Source: Psoroptes ovis (taxonomy: Eukaryota; Arthropoda; Arachnida; Sarcoptiformes; Psoroptidae). Taken from it: 64,000 nt of DNA. The notes beneath the pieces were generated by a model. That model did no database searches, was not told the origin of the DNA, and saw nothing but the letters and a program-made list of their open reading frames with translations. Position 1 is the first letter of the stretch. Every line of letters starts with the position of its first letter. Position numbers and translations under genes: made by a program. This document shows positions 49,097 through 62,900 of the stretch, piece by piece. The DNA is taken from contig PQWQ01000002.1 in NCBI GenBank assembly GCA_002943765.1, positions 1 to 64,000 of the forward strand. The letters run 5' to 3'.

Positions 49097-50020
49097 ATGA
49101 AATTTTCAATTTTATTCCATATTTTTCTATTCATTTCATTATCATCATCGAATGAAAATGAAAACATTGACAATGATCCATCTGTAGTCCTGCCAAATGA
49201 AACCACTAATACCGAAAATGCCAGTAATTCAGATAATCCAATTCAGCCAATCGCTTCAAGACAACCAAGACAACAACAATTTGTTAGATATCCACAACAA
49301 CAAATCCGTATACAACAACAGCAGCAACAGCAACAACAACAAATTAAGCGACCAATTGCTAATCAACAACTACAACAAGATCAATCACCAATAAATTCAG
49401 CAATAGAAATGCTAAATATGGTGACAAAATTTACAACACAAACCAATCAAATGTATAAAGCAGCACAAAAATTAGCCAGAGATAATGGACTATTAAATTC
49501 TAAAGATGGAATGATCGATCCAATAACATTTATACCGAGCATTATAATTTATGGTTCAATAAAATTATTATCATATATGGTATCCACGCTAATCTATACA
49601 ACATCATTAATAGCACCATGGCAAATTGATTCGAATGCAAAATTATCATTTATTGATCTAGAATCATTACATAGTATTGATTATGATACAATATCGAATT
49701 CATTACGATCAGTACCGGAACGTTCATTTAAATTATTAGATATTCGTGAAGAAGAATGTAAATCACGTGCTATGTGTGAAATCGGTCAAAAACTACATAC
49801 ATATTGGCCTGAAATTGCTAAATATATACGATTAGCTGTTGAACAATTGAATATTGCAAGCGATGATAATAATACAATGGCAATGTTACGTGGTTTAGGT
49901 TGGGCTGATTGTGAAGAAACATTTCGTCAATCACAATGTCAGCGGTCACCATTTAAAAAATTTTATGAAATATTAATTGCGTTGCAAAAATTATTGAAAC
50001 AAAATTATTATCAATTTTGA
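49097..50020 (+). CDS. Secreted protein with Gln-rich linker and C-terminal Cys region
   Basis: Single exon of 307 residues. MKFSILFHIFLFISLSSS is a clear signal peptide. Residues 19-95 are Asn/Gln/Pro-rich with a poly-Gln run. Residues about 98-130 form a helix (MLNMVTKFTTQTNQMYKAAQ). Residues about 145-172 are hydrophobic (PSIIIYGSIKLLSYMVSTLI). The C-terminal region has paired cysteines: REEECKSRAMCEIGQKLHTY and ADCEETFRQSQCQRSPFKKF. Four to five cysteines with regular spacing suggest a disulfide-bonded extracellular domain. It resembles uncharacterised arthropod secreted proteins with an EC-x4-CEIG type motif, but I cannot name the family. The hydrophobic block could also be a membrane segment or a hydrophobic core. 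Confidence 0.85.
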   Translation: MKFSILFHIFLFISLSSSNENENIDNDPSVVLPNETTNTENASNSDNPIQPIASRQPRQQQFVRYPQQQIRIQQQQQQQQQQIKRPIANQQLQQDQSPINSAIEMLNMVTKFTTQTNQMYKAAQKLARDNGLLNSKDGMIDPITFIPSIIIYGSIKLLSYMVSTLIYTTSLIAPWQIDSNAKLSFIDLESLHSIDYDTISNSLRSVPERSFKLLDIREEECKSRAMCEIGQKLHTYWPEIAKYIRLAVEQLNIASDDNNTMAMLRGLGWADCEETFRQSQCQRSPFKKFYEILIALQKLLKQNYYQF

Positions 50021-50719
50021 AATGATTAGAATAACATTGAGCTTAATCTCTCAAGACTAAAACTAATTTCAATTTTTCTCAAATACTTGTATTAAATCCT
50101 CATCAAATTATCAAAATCAATTCATTCAATTTTAATACTCTTTAATCACACACATGTGTCTTTTAACCCGTTGTATCAATTTTAAACACATTTTCCTTTA
50201 AATTGAAATTTTAAAATTTAAAATACATGAAAATCGACAAGATTTTTTCATTTTTTGTTCAAAATTATGGTGGAAAAACGGAAAACATTCGGAACAAAAT
50301 CGATTTCGAATAATAATCGACATTATTCCCTTTAATTCTATTGAAATAGCCCTAAAAATAAAGCCTGAATTGTGTTCAAAGATCCATGAAAAATGAAATA
50401 AAATTTTTTATATTTTCATAATTTAAAATTGTATCATTCATTGAATCATTCAATCATATGATTAAATCTTCGTTGATAATGATCATGATTAAATTATATT
50501 TGAAATAATTTTCAAATGTGATAAATCATAAATGAGATAATGATGACATTTATTTCTACAGTAATTTCCAGCAATTACAAAATTGAATAGAATTGTCATT
50601 GAAATTAAATAAAAAAAAATGAAATTAAATAATGAAAATTTAATTGTGTTGTCCCATGTTAAAAAATGTTTGAAATTACACACACAATGTAGACAGCCCC
50701 AAACATTGCGCATTAAATA

Positions 50720-50799
50720 TTAGTTTGTCCGAAAAGTTTTTTCCGATTATATTGTAGAAAATTATGAGAAAATCGACAAGAACTTATCGGACAACCTAA
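50720..50799. mobile_element. Mariner-type MITE, subfamily II reversed (copy 16)
   Basis: 80 bp, ttagtttgtccgaaaag to cttatcggacaacctaa. TA precedes; the right flank has changed to TG. The centre ttatattgtagaaaattatg is subfamily II in reverse. Confidence 0.85.
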
Positions 50800-51373
50800 T
50801 GTTTTATGGAGGGTAAAATTTTTGAAAAATTCATCTTTTAATCGTTTGAAAAAATGGTCGAATGATTCACATTAAAATTGTCAGTGTATTTATGCTCGAT
50901 GGAAATAAATTTCCGGATTTTTTTTGCTGAAAAATTAAATTTTTAAATTTTTAAAATGGAAAAAACGATGAATTATGGGCCCTAGTTTTGATCATAATTT
51001 TTCTGAACTTTTCGATCATCAAAATACATGGATTTAAATGTAAAATATTGAATTTAAAAAATCGATGGGAGTGAGCTCATACACACACATAGAAACACTA
51101 ATTTCTTTATTGACAATTGATGATCTAAGCATAAATATGTATGGATTATTTATTTGATTTCAGCGAAATATACGATTGAAAATGTATTTGTTTTTGGAAA
51201 TTTAAATTTCAACTTTCAATTTCTTCAAATAAATAAATACTGGAGCAGTTTATCCAGTTATTATGAGATGATTTAAATGATTTGAAAATAAACTTTGCTT
51301 TTCAACAAAAACGAAAATTTTAGCTCAAAACATAAATAATCAGCTATGAGAAAATGTGTTTCATGTGTTTATA

Positions 51374-51454
51374 TTAGGTTGCCCGAAAAGTTTTGGCCGA
51401 TTTTCATGAGCAATTCTATTCGATTAATAGGTTTGAACTTCTCGTACAATCTTA
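51374..51454. mobile_element. Mariner-type MITE, subfamily I reversed, eroded (copy 17)
   Basis: The left end is intact (ttaggttgcccgaaaag after TA) with ctattcgattaa inside. The right end is mutated (ctcgtacaatctta). An older copy. Confidence 0.75.
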
Positions 51455-51770
51455 TCAATTTCCACAGCCCCGAAGAAACACATCAGTAAACACTTTATGT
51501 TTGTGCATTTTGAATTTCTGCATCGTTGACCATTGATGTTTCGCTATCAGTTTGGTTTTTTTTGCATCGACCAAACTTGACCATTTTTTGTTCAAATTAT
51601 TTGAATTAAATAATAAATACAGGACGAATCCAATTGTTCAATTTGGATCGTTTATTATTTCATTTATTGTTTCATTTATTTTGAAATTTTATTGAAAAAT
51701 TTTGTCATAATAAATTTTAGAATTGATTATTACATGTATTATTATCATTGAAAAACCAATAGAAAAAATA

Positions 51771-51851
51771 TTAGGTTGTCCGATAAGTTCTTGCCGATTT
51801 TCTCATAATTTCCTACGATACGAATCGGCAAGAACTTATCGGACAATCTAA
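51771..51851. mobile_element. Mariner-type MITE, subfamily II with symmetrical arms (copy 18)
   Basis: 81 bp, TA on both sides. The left arm ttaggttgtccgataag with ttcttgccgatt pairs well with aatcggcaagaacttatcgg on the right, so this subfamily II copy is a strong hairpin. Confidence 0.9.
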
Positions 51852-52081
51852 TATAATTTTATTTTAGTTTTTTTTTTTGAAATTTGTATGTTTAAACATT
51901 GATTATTGCTGTGAAATTGGCAGCAAAAAAGAAAAAAAAAACTTATCTAAACATGGCCAAAACGTTTGATTGTTTTTTTGAAACACACACGGAGAGAATT
52001 GAAAATGGATTCATGACAAATGATTTTATTTGATAATATCGATTCTCTCTGGGTAAATTTTGTATTTTATTATTATTATTA

Positions 52082-52166
52082 TTAGGTTGTCTGGAAAGTT
52101 CTGGCCAATTTTCATGAGCAAAAACTCTATTGATTAAGCGGCATAAACTTTTCGGACAACCGCTTA
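52082..52166. mobile_element. Mariner-type MITE, subfamily I reversed (copy 19)
   Basis: About 85 bp. TA precedes ttaggttgtctggaaag; the centre has ctctattgattaag; the right end carries an insertion (ggacaaccgctta). Confidence 0.75.
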
Positions 52167-53624
52167 CATTTCATATAATAATCATTACATCATTGAAATC
52201 AATAAATATGATCGTTGGTTGAATTGAATTGAATTGGAAATATTTTGTCATCAAAATTTGAAAAAACCGAAAAACGCAAAACCCAAACATAAACCTACGA
52301 ACATACACACACACACACACACACACGACTTAACCTTAACTATACATTTGGGATCTTGATCATCATCATCATCATCGTCATCGACAACAACATTTTTTTT
52401 CCCATTTCGATTTCACAATGAATTAACATTTGATTGAACACAAGAATTTTATCTCAGAAATCATTCAAATATTAAATGTTTGCAATTGGGGAAAAGACAC
52501 ATGGGATTTTAATTTTAATATTTTTTTTTTATTTGAATTCTTTTTTTCTCGTCAAATTTTGACATTTATTCCTTGGTTTTATTTCATTGGAAATTGTGAA
52601 ATGTCGAAAATTGGGGAAATTATCGAAAAATTATCAGAAAAACTGAAATATTTTCTGATAAAAGGCAGTAAAATTAGGCGTTGAATTCATCGATCGAATA
52701 GATTGAATTGATATTAAATGAATGAATCAATGGGGACAATGATTCGCTGTTTATCACCAAATTTTTTTATTAAACTAATTTCGTATTACATACAATTTCA
52801 TTGATCATTAATTGAACAAAAAAAAAATTTATGACCAAACCATGATGGAAAAATTTGATACGTGTATCGTTTGTACCAAAGACGAAATTTTCAAAATTTC
52901 ATTGTTCATATTTGGTTCTAATTTGGGCGTAGTACATTTAGTGGTGGTCATTCGGTGAATTTTGATCGTGAATATTTGCGGATATTCTTCATTCATTCAT
53001 ACATTTTTCAAACAATTCCGAGCTATGAATAATCCAAGGAAAAATGTCACTCAAAATCACTTGTCATTGTGTTTACCGATTAAAACAAGCCTCGAAAAAT
53101 TCACATAATCAAATTTAATGAGGGTTAATTAATTGAAAGACCCTTAAAAAATGAACAATGACCGGAATTTTTAAAAGTATTTGGATCATCATATTAGTGC
53201 CATTGTTTTGCTTTAAAGGTATTTCATAGAAGGTTATGATTAATTACAAGTTTAAAATTAATTTTCACATAAAAAAATGCTGAGAAATAAATAAAGTTTG
53301 TGTTCGTACGAACAAACATCTTGAAAATCTGTGAACATCAAATTTAATTACGATTCTCTTCTTGATTTAATTTGTTATATATTCAACCTCTTCGCTCTTC
53401 TCTTTTTCTAAGGACTATAACCTGACAAATCTTTGATTAATTAGACTTTGATTCTTCTCCTTACTGTTTTCTTGCATTCAATCAAACATCGCTGGCTGCT
53501 GATGCTGCTGTCGTTGTTAGTTCTTGTCATGGGTCATAATTTGTTTGTTTTTGTGCTTTTGTTCATTTGTTGGTTTCTAAAATGTAATAAATCTTAGGTC
53601 AATTTTTCAGCACATATAAATACA

Positions 53625-53704
53625 TCAGGCTGTCCGGAAAGTTCATTCCGATTAATCAATAGAGTTGTTCATGAAAATTGGCCAGAACTTTCTGGACAAC
53701 CCAA
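53625..53704. mobile_element. Mariner-type MITE, subfamily I (copy 20)
   Basis: 80 bp, tcaggctgtccggaaag to ctggacaacccaa, with the canonical attaatcaatagag centre. The left terminus is mutated (tca for tta). Confidence 0.8.
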
Positions 53705-55568
53705 ATATATTAAAACTATTAAATTAACCATAGACAACAGCGAAATAATTGTCCAATCTCATTTAATTTAACATTCGCATTCATCAACGAAAAAAAAAGT
53801 CAAAATGATTTGTGTATTTGAATGAATATTTAAATGTTTTACCTGGTGATGCTAAACAAATATTTTCTAGTTTATTTTCATCTATTTTAGTCATTTGTTT
53901 GTTTGTTTAAAAATTTTTTGGTCATGTTATAATTTTATTATTATTATGGTGATTTGATTTGACGATGATCATCAAATTCATGTGAAGGCAGGCAGGCAGC
54001 AGGCAAATTGGAAAATTTCATTCACATTCAGCCTTAAATACATTCAAAAACTCATAAATTTTAATTTCAATGTTTTGAAATTTAATAATTTTTAAATTTT
54101 TCTTTGTAAAAAACAACAAAAATCTCGAATCGTTGACTAGTATTTATTTATTTATTCATTTTAATGGCTCGAAATTCAATGGAATCGTTCACATTGAGTT
54201 TAACTTGATTTTGAATTTGAATTTGTTTTTCAAAATCATTTTATTTTCGTTTCTTTCAACAAACACAAATTAAAATCAATGAATGTGTGAATTTCCAACG
54301 AAATTCATTTGGAAACTAATCAAAGTAAAATAGTTTTTACCCGAAGTAATTCAAGAATCAAAAGCTTCTTGTCATTGCTAAGGGAGAATGGAAATAATAA
54401 TAATTTTCTGTCGATCTATCTCTCTATCTATAGTCTTTATTTATCTAAACTTTTCATTTTCATCAAGATTGTAAATCAAAGTCATTCAAGTTTTAAGATG
54501 ATCAAACATTGAATGAATGGATGAACGAAAGAGAAGAGGTTGTTTTCGCAAATATCTTTCCCAATATCTTTCAAAAAAATAATTGTTAATTCTTTCGAGA
54601 AAAAATTGAAATTTTTAAAATTTATAAGTTGTCCTTTTGATTTTGATATTTTGTTTGTTTGATGAACAAAATAATTGATAATAATCAGTTGAAATAAGAA
54701 ATGAAATTCAGTGAAGATCAGTCGAAAAGTAAATTCATTTGAGATTCAACTGATTCACACAACGATTTGATCGATTATTTGAATTTTTGATTTTTGGAAA
54801 AACTAAAACAAAATAAAACAAATAAAAACCTCTGAAATTATTTTCTCTGAGAGAGAGAGAGAGACAAAAAACGTGATCATAATCAAATGATCTGCAGGTG
54901 TCCGGCAGGTATGAAAAATTCAATGTGAAAAATTTCAAAATTCGTAGTAAACTGATTCATGAATCTCAGCTGAATAAAATATGATGAAATGTGATGATGT
55001 TATTTTGTATTTTTGTTTTGTTTTTGATTAATAATTCAAATAATTCAATCATAATTCATCAAATTTCATACACACAAACTATAGTCTTACAAAAAACAAA
55101 AAAAAAATGAAAATCATTACATTAAAATCATCATTATTCATGGAAAAACAATCGAATAATCAATCAATGATTGTTTGTCATTGATAATTGTTTATTTTGT
55201 TTCTTCAAAATTTTTTTTGGGAGCGACCTTTAAAAATTCATAAAAATGGAAATAGACGAAAAAATATGGATAAAATAACCAGATACAACAGGCGAACAAA
55301 CAAACAAATTTTCGATCCACCCAATGAAGAAGATAGCAAAAAATATTAGATAGATTTTTTCCGGTTGAAAATACACTGAATTGTAATTAATTTTACACGA
55401 ATCTATCTCGATGAATAACCATGTGAAGATTTAGTAGCCAAAATCTAATGTTAGTATTTATGGTATTATCTATCTCTTGGCAAAAACAAATTGTAGATAA
55501 TGGAAATAGAAGAATTTGTTGTTTATATACTCGTCTATTTTACATAAGATAACCAAACACTGTAAATA

Positions 55569-55650
55569 TTGAGTTGTCCGAAAAGTTTTACGCCGATTTT
55601 CATATGTTTTTCAATCAGTAAATCGGCGGAAAACTTTCCGGACAAACAAA
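55569..55650. mobile_element. Mariner-type MITE, compact palindrome (copy 21)
   Basis: 82 bp, TA on both sides, ttgagttgtccgaaaag to ccggacaaacaaa. The inner arms cgccgattt and aatcggcgg pair around a short centre of its own type. Confidence 0.8.
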
Positions 55651-58400
55651 TACAAACTAACATTAAGCTAAGGTTTTATTACCCATTGACATTCTCGAAA
55701 GTATCGAAAACAATATTATCATTAAACCAATTAATCGTGAAGGAAATTTCGACCATTTCTACTACCGATACTGCTGCTTCATTCATGTAAGAATGACAAT
55801 CTTGGAAGGATCCGACTTGAATTCGATTTCAAAGGAAAAACGATTTCGAAAATAGCTCAAGCAAATAGATACGGATAGATAATAATGCTTGACTTTGTCA
55901 GAAGAATTTCCAAAGAATTTCATTTTCACAAATCTTGCTCGATAAATTTTAGTCACATTTAAGAGTACTAAGCAATAAAGATGTGACAAGAATCATTGAT
56001 TTTTTCATTCTTTTAATCAGATTTTTGATTTTAAAAATCAAAATGAAACGATTCTGGACGATTCCAAAATAGGAGTAAAACATTTTAGGAATCAAGGTTT
56101 TCAAAGTTTTGAAATTTTTTTGAAAAAAAAATTTAATTTATTTGTTAATCGTTGTCAATCGTCGACGATTCATTGTCAATTCATTTGATTCATCATTTAT
56201 TTCATTAGGAAAAATCAATGAATTATGAATGAATGACGATTCGACGATGTAACAAAATTTTATTTTATTTTATTTTGATCAAAATAATAAAATTAAATTA
56301 TCATCCATTTTTACCTTTCATCTAAGAGTATAGATCGTGTCAGTTTTTAATAAAAAATTGACGTTTACTTTTTCAATTATTTTTCTGGAAAACACAAAAT
56401 GCTCGAAGTGCTCGAGATGTTCAAGAATAAATTCATTTGCCTTACAGAGGCGAGAATAAAAATTATTTACTCTAATTATTCTTTGTATAATTCACATTAT
56501 TTTCAATCATTAGCACTGGGATAATGCATTCATTTCTCTGCATTTGTCGGCTAAATTTTAGTGGAACAATATTTTTACGGCAAACAATAATTCATATGCC
56601 ATAGATTTGACATTATTAATTTGACACTAATGAGATGTATGATAGAGATTTGAATGTTAAATATTAAAACATTGATTCACACATTTGAAACAATGATAAA
56701 TCATATTCAATATTCAAAAAATGATGATTCTGTTGAATGATTTAATGAAATTCCAATCAAAATTAATCAAAATTATTCAATATTCAACTCATTGAATATT
56801 GTTGAAAAACAAAAGCATTGCCAGTGCATTGAGGGGCAGCCAACTTTGATGCTTAGGAGTAATGAGCAAATTCAAGAATTTGATTGCATTTGAATAACAC
56901 AAAATAAATCATTTATTATTACAAATACAAATGATTATACAAAGTAATTGTCATTCAAGTAATGCAAAATTCATAAGAACATCTTTGAATATATTACAAT
57001 AATGCAAATCTTGCCTAAAAGGAATTTATCCTTTGATTATTTTTTCAATTGAATTTCAAGAAAAATTTTGTTTCTTCAAAAATCTTATTACTCTCAAAAC
57101 ATTATCTGGGTGCCATTATCATTGGAAAATAAGCAAATTTGTTCTTATGAATTGTTCATTTGTATTTGATTTTGATTTTTTTCTTTGAATTTAAAAAATG
57201 AAAAATTCAAAATCAAATAAAATCTTTTTGGATTCATTTCAAGCAAGGGAAAATGAAATATTTTTTCTATGAAATTTAACAATGATTCAATGAGTAATGA
57301 TGTCGCCCACCAAAAGCAGCAAGCATTCAATCATTTATTATTCATCCAAAAATTATATAAATGATTGTAAATCATTCATATTTCAAAAATTCAAAATTTT
57401 ATAATGATTGAATTTGATTCAATTTTTTAAAATCAAATCCTATTCAATTTCATTTGAAAATTTAAATCATAAAATTTCAATTGATGGACAATATAATGCA
57501 TTATGTGATGTAACGCTTATCATTATCCTTGAATGATCACACATAAGGCCACAAGAATCAACTAATACACCCACTACAAAATGTTTTATGTCATTTTTCA
57601 TGTATTTTTTTGATGTTTCATTAAGCTCTGGAAATCATTTTTGAGATTATTCAAATCAAGGATTAATGTGACTAAGTCAGAATACAATGAGTTGTTCATC
57701 ATAAAACCAATAGATTCAAAGTCAAAATTTTAAATTTTGGAAATTCAAAAATTTAAAAATTTAAAATCAATATTTTTATTCAAAAAATGTTCCTCGACAA
57801 GCAATCGAGCAGATGGCGCTTAGTTGTCGAAATTTTTCAGCCAAAAAAAATTCAACCAGGTCTAGGGTCATAGCCTTAAGCCCACTACCAACAAACATCA
57901 TACAGCACTGCATTCATTTGTCATTTATTTCGTTTTAAAATTTATAATTATCCAATTTCTAATAAATTACCATCAATTAATGGCCATCGATTAATGACCA
58001 TCGAAATAAATGAAACAATAATTATACAATTATAATGAATAGACAACCAAATAGTTGTTTTAATAACTTGTAAACATGGATCGCAAATCAAATATTTGAA
58101 ACTTTTCAAAATTTTGTCTCATATTTTCAGACATAATTTCCAATAGATTCACTCCAATATACACAACTTTCAATGTGGAAAAATAATTGTCTCACGATCG
58201 ATTATTCATTCCATTATTTTATTCAAAAATAATGAAAATTGAAACACACAGAAACCATTCACTAATTACAAATGATGCTGGAAAAATTTTTGTTTGCCTT
58301 CGAGGAAATCAGCGATTTCTCTCTCTGTTCATATCTGCATCTCATTTTATCATAATAAACATCATCATTATAATTATGATTATTTTTTAATTTAGTTATA

Positions 58401-58480
58401 TTAGGTTGTCCAATAAGTTCTTGCCGTTTTTTAAATTTTATCTAATTCGAAAAATAGCAAGAACTTATGAGACGACCCAA
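58401..58480. mobile_element. Mariner-type MITE, subfamily III hairpin (copy 22)
   Basis: 80 bp, TA on both sides, ttaggttgtccaataag to cttatgagacgacccaa. The central arms cttgccgtttttt and gaaaaatagcaag retain pairing with a few mismatches. Confidence 0.85.
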
Positions 58481-59128
58481 TACATGTATGTGCACGACAT
58501 TATTTATTGTTGTTATTTCCCATTCATTCATTCATTTATTCACCAATTAAAACAATGATAATTTGTCGATATTTCATTATTCTCATTTCATTGAAAATTA
58601 TGCATTTCAATTATTTAAAATACAACAGAATAGAACTAAACATGAACTAAAAAAATGTAAATTTTCAAATTTGAAAATTTGAAACAATCATTATTTTTGG
58701 GTTTTGTATTATTCAATGATGGAATATTTCAAATATTTCCACGTTTACATTTTTTACAAAATTTTCAAATTTGAATATCAGTAGAAACAACAACAAATGA
58801 AACATTTTCCAAATGAATTTCTGCAGAATTCAATTGGGTTCACGTTTGTACCATAGCAGTTCGGATGATATCAAAATATGTGCGAAAACATGTACATTTT
58901 TTCAAATATCAATGAGTCTGGTCTTGTCGTCGTCATCATCATTATTATCATCATCATCGTGGTTGCTTTGAGCAAAGCTGCAGCGAGTCGCCATTATTTA
59001 CATTATTTCAATTAATTTGATAATAATTAATGTCCATATGTTAGTGCGCGCGTACCCTTCTCCGCGCAATAATTTTGGCCAACATTTTTTTTGCCAAAAT
59101 TTTTCACTCGTAATCATCAAGATAATTA

Positions 59129-59208
59129 TTAGGTTGTCCGATAAGTTCTTGCCAATTTTCTTATGATTTACTACGATATAATCGGCAGAAACTTTTAGGA
59201 CAACCTAA
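59129..59208. mobile_element. Mariner-type MITE, subfamily II (copy 23)
   Basis: 80 bp, TA on both sides, ttaggttgtccgataag to ttaggacaacctaa, with the atcggcagaaac right arm. It follows the small GC-rich patch near 59050. Confidence 0.9.
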
Positions 59209-59909
59209 TATTTGAAATGAATAAATTTCACTTGCTAAATGGTCGAAATTTAAATTTTGAAGCATAGAAATATGCAGATTATAGTTGTTTATGTTTGATT
59301 CAATTCACTCACTCATTTATCCACTCATTAGTGCTTGAAATGAATAATATGTGGTGGCAAATATTCGCATGTTTTCCATGTGCAATTACATTTGAATTTT
59401 TGAAAATTTCACGCAGAAAAACTAAATAAATGAATGAATGAATTAAAGGGTTTCGTTTGCCATACGAACGCTTGAATTTCGTTTTTGTTTTCACTGATTT
59501 TTTTGTTTTTCTGATATTCCAAATATCATTTGGGGTTGGCTAATTACGCTCATTATACCACCATTATATGGTCATCATCATCATCATTGAAATAATCATT
59601 AGTTGTTTGATCTTGGAAATTGCTGTTTGTTTGTTCACTGTATGCAGCCAGTGAAGACTAAACAAAATCAAATTTTTTTACTTTTTCTGCTTCTTCATAC
59701 TTAGAAATGATAATTGGAAATGATTAAGTCAAATTAGTGAGCAATGAATGTAATGGTCATTAGATCATTTGCAAAAATTGAAAATGCAATGATTTCCATT
59801 TCGAAAAATCATTTCGAATCGATACAAATTATCATTTTTAGACCAATTCACTGTATTCAAACCATCAAATTGGTTAATTTTTTGCCATGTTATTCTAAGC
59901 AAGAAAATA

Positions 59910-59989
59910 TTAGGTTGTCCCATAAGTTCTTGCCGTTTTTCGAATGAAAAAAAATCTAAAAAACGACAAGGACTTATTGGACAACCCAA
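59910..59989. mobile_element. Mariner-type MITE, subfamily III hairpin (copy 24)
   Basis: 80 bp, TA on both sides, ttaggttgtcccataag to cttattggacaacccaa. The arms cttgccgtttttcg and aaaaaacgacaag form a long stem. Its centre (gaatgaaaaaaaa) is close to the reverse complement of copy 4. Confidence 0.9.
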
Positions 59990-62900
59990 TATATGCAAAT
60001 GAATGCATAATCAAAAATGGAAATATTCTTTGAATGATAATAATAATAATGATGGTGGCAAGGTACACATTGGAAGCAGTTGTTGAACTTTTTGTTTCAT
60101 CGTGATTTCAATTTGTAAGTATTTCGATTTGTTTTTTCCATTATTATTATTATGGAAAATTTCCAAGATTCGATCGTTTTGAAACGATTGTTTGAACCAA
60201 AACTACGTCCCAGAAGTTCTCGGCTAAATTGTTTTACCTCGAAAAATAATTCATTTTCCATTTGTTGTCGCTATTGTTACGGTTGGTGATAAATATTTTT
60301 ACATTTCTTCATTCGTTTTTTCAGAGACAACAATAATAATAATAATTACACATTGAACGATTCAATTTTGAAAACGAATAGAAATATTTCCAAAAAACCA
60401 TTCAAATTCAATTGTCGTCGTTTCGTTTTGTTTTGGCTTTGTTTTGTTTTGTTCAAAGTGAAAATGCATTCATTTCACAGATCGAAATCATTTCATTGAT
60501 TCAATCATTATTTCACTTAGATAATGGATTTTTTTCAGTGTTTCGTCGTTGTTGTTCATTGGGTACCATTTATTCAAATTTTTTCGTTCATTTTCTTTGG
60601 TCAATCAAAGTTCACATGGCCCTCGTTTTTGCTTAGTTAACGTTTCAAATCAATACATTTCAGTTTGGTCCCAACAAAAAATTATGAGGTCCATTCAAAT
60701 GCTTTGTTTTCGCAAAACTGGCGAATGTGGAAAAATATTGATAATCATCGATTTTCATGCACTTTTTTGTCAAATTTTCCCATTTATTTTCATGGAAATT
60801 GACATTGTTTACGGGCTTTTTTCCATTTTTTGAAAAATTTCAAAATTTTTCACCATAAATAAACGTGTCCAATTCATGAAATAAATGTGTGAATTATTAT
60901 TATTATTATTATCATTGAATCAATATGAGACCAATCAATACGTAAAAACGTTTGTTGTTTTTCCGTTTTTGAAAAAATTTTCTTTCCACAAAAAGCAGAA
61001 AAATGATTTAAAATTCAAATCAAACTAATTCATTCATTCATCCAGTCATAGACTTTTGGCACATTTCATTGAAAATAGCTGTTGTTGATTGTTCATTCAT
61101 TCATATAATTGTCATGGCTGGTATTTTGTCATCAAAAATATACCCGAATTCGTTCGTATTTTCCAACGTCAAAAACCTTTTTAAGAAACTTGAATTCACT
61201 TAAATAAATATATTCGTCGGCGGTGAATTTGAAATGAAATATTATTTTATTAAAATTATTATTATAATTATAATAATCAAGATACTTGACATCTGTGTGT
61301 CTTGCGATTATTGTATAATAATAACAATAACAAGGGCTATTGTTGGCTGTATTTTCGTGGAACTTTGAGCGAAAATACAGACCATTTTTGGTATTTTTTG
61401 GTATTTTTATTTTCATTTCTTCGTCTTATTATTACGATATTTAATTAAATTAAATTTTGATAATGTAAATAAATGAAGATTAATTTACCAAGTAACTGAA
61501 AGAATGGTAATAATGGTAACCGAAATGCTTATTTGTTTCCTATGAAATTGAAATAAGACCAGATATTTTTCATTTTGAAGCCCAAAAATTTCTTTTCTTT
61601 GAATTCTTTGATACTCGAAGTTAAATTAAATTAATCATTGTTCATCATCAGTGTGTTTCAAGGCCCAGTGAATTTCAAATTTTTTCAAAATTTATCCACG
61701 AGTATTCATTTCAATGGGGATTTTCTTCTTGTAATTTTCTATGCGTGTTATTGTTGATTTAAATTTTTCAAAATTTTAGTTTTGAATTATTTTCAATTAA
61801 CGTCAATCTTTATTTTCATATGCAATCAATTTCTCTGAAAAACAATAATAATGACGACTTGTTGTCGAATATATCGATATCCAATTGTTTATTGATTCAA
61901 AATTAGATTTCAAAATATAATTTGCTTGTCATCGTCATCATATGTAGGAAATTTTCATATTTTTTTTTAATAATACCAAGCCAAGATCAATAAAAATTAA
62001 TGGCAGAAGAAATAATATTTATTTAGGTTACTAGTAAAATTGAATTTTCAGCTCAATATTATTATTATTATTATTAATCAATAAGGTTATTGGTTGTTAC
62101 GGATGTTTTAATAAATTTTCATTCAATTATTATATTCAATTCATTCATTTTTCGTACAAGGGAAATAAGAATGAGAAATATATTGATATGATGACAAGAA
62201 CATGACATGTAAATCGTTGTTGTTGTATAATATGTAAAATTGGAATAATAATTTATTATGAAACATTCTGTCAAAATTGGAGCTTAATAAGGCGGCCAAT
62301 CTAGACGATATGATTGAAAATATGAATTTCGTGAAATGTACAGCTCGTAATAAAATTTCAATCAAATGATCAATTTTGAATAATTTTCCATGATAATAAA
62401 TCCATAAAATTAAAATAAATTGAAATTTAATTAAGATTTTATCATTTTCTGAAACAAGCATTGAAATTTAAATAAAGCTTAGAGCTCAAATGAATCCTTT
62501 TATTCATTAATTTAAATTTTTTTTGAAGGGTTATCTTCATTAAACAAACACGCACACAGCAGTAGTCGTTTAAGTCAATTGAAAACATACTCGAAAAGCT
62601 GACCATTCATCATTCAATATTCATTCAAAGGCAATTTCAATTCAATCAATGACACACGTTGCAGCACATGTCGTCGTCGATGTGTTTATATGACCCGAAC
62701 AGAAAATACGCGATTGAACGAGTTAATTTTTAATTAAATTCTTTACAATTTCTATGAACAATTTTTTGCATTGAATTGAAAATTGATTATCATTATCGGA
62801 TATATCATCGTTTGCATTCATTATTAGATGAATTGATTGAATTGAAATTGAAATTAATAATAATCAAAATGATAATAATAACGATGATGATAATACCATT

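Noticed and set aside
60412..60833. Two overlapping plus-strand frames rich in Phe and Ser
   Set aside because: T-rich sequence gives such frames by chance; no domain and no credible start.
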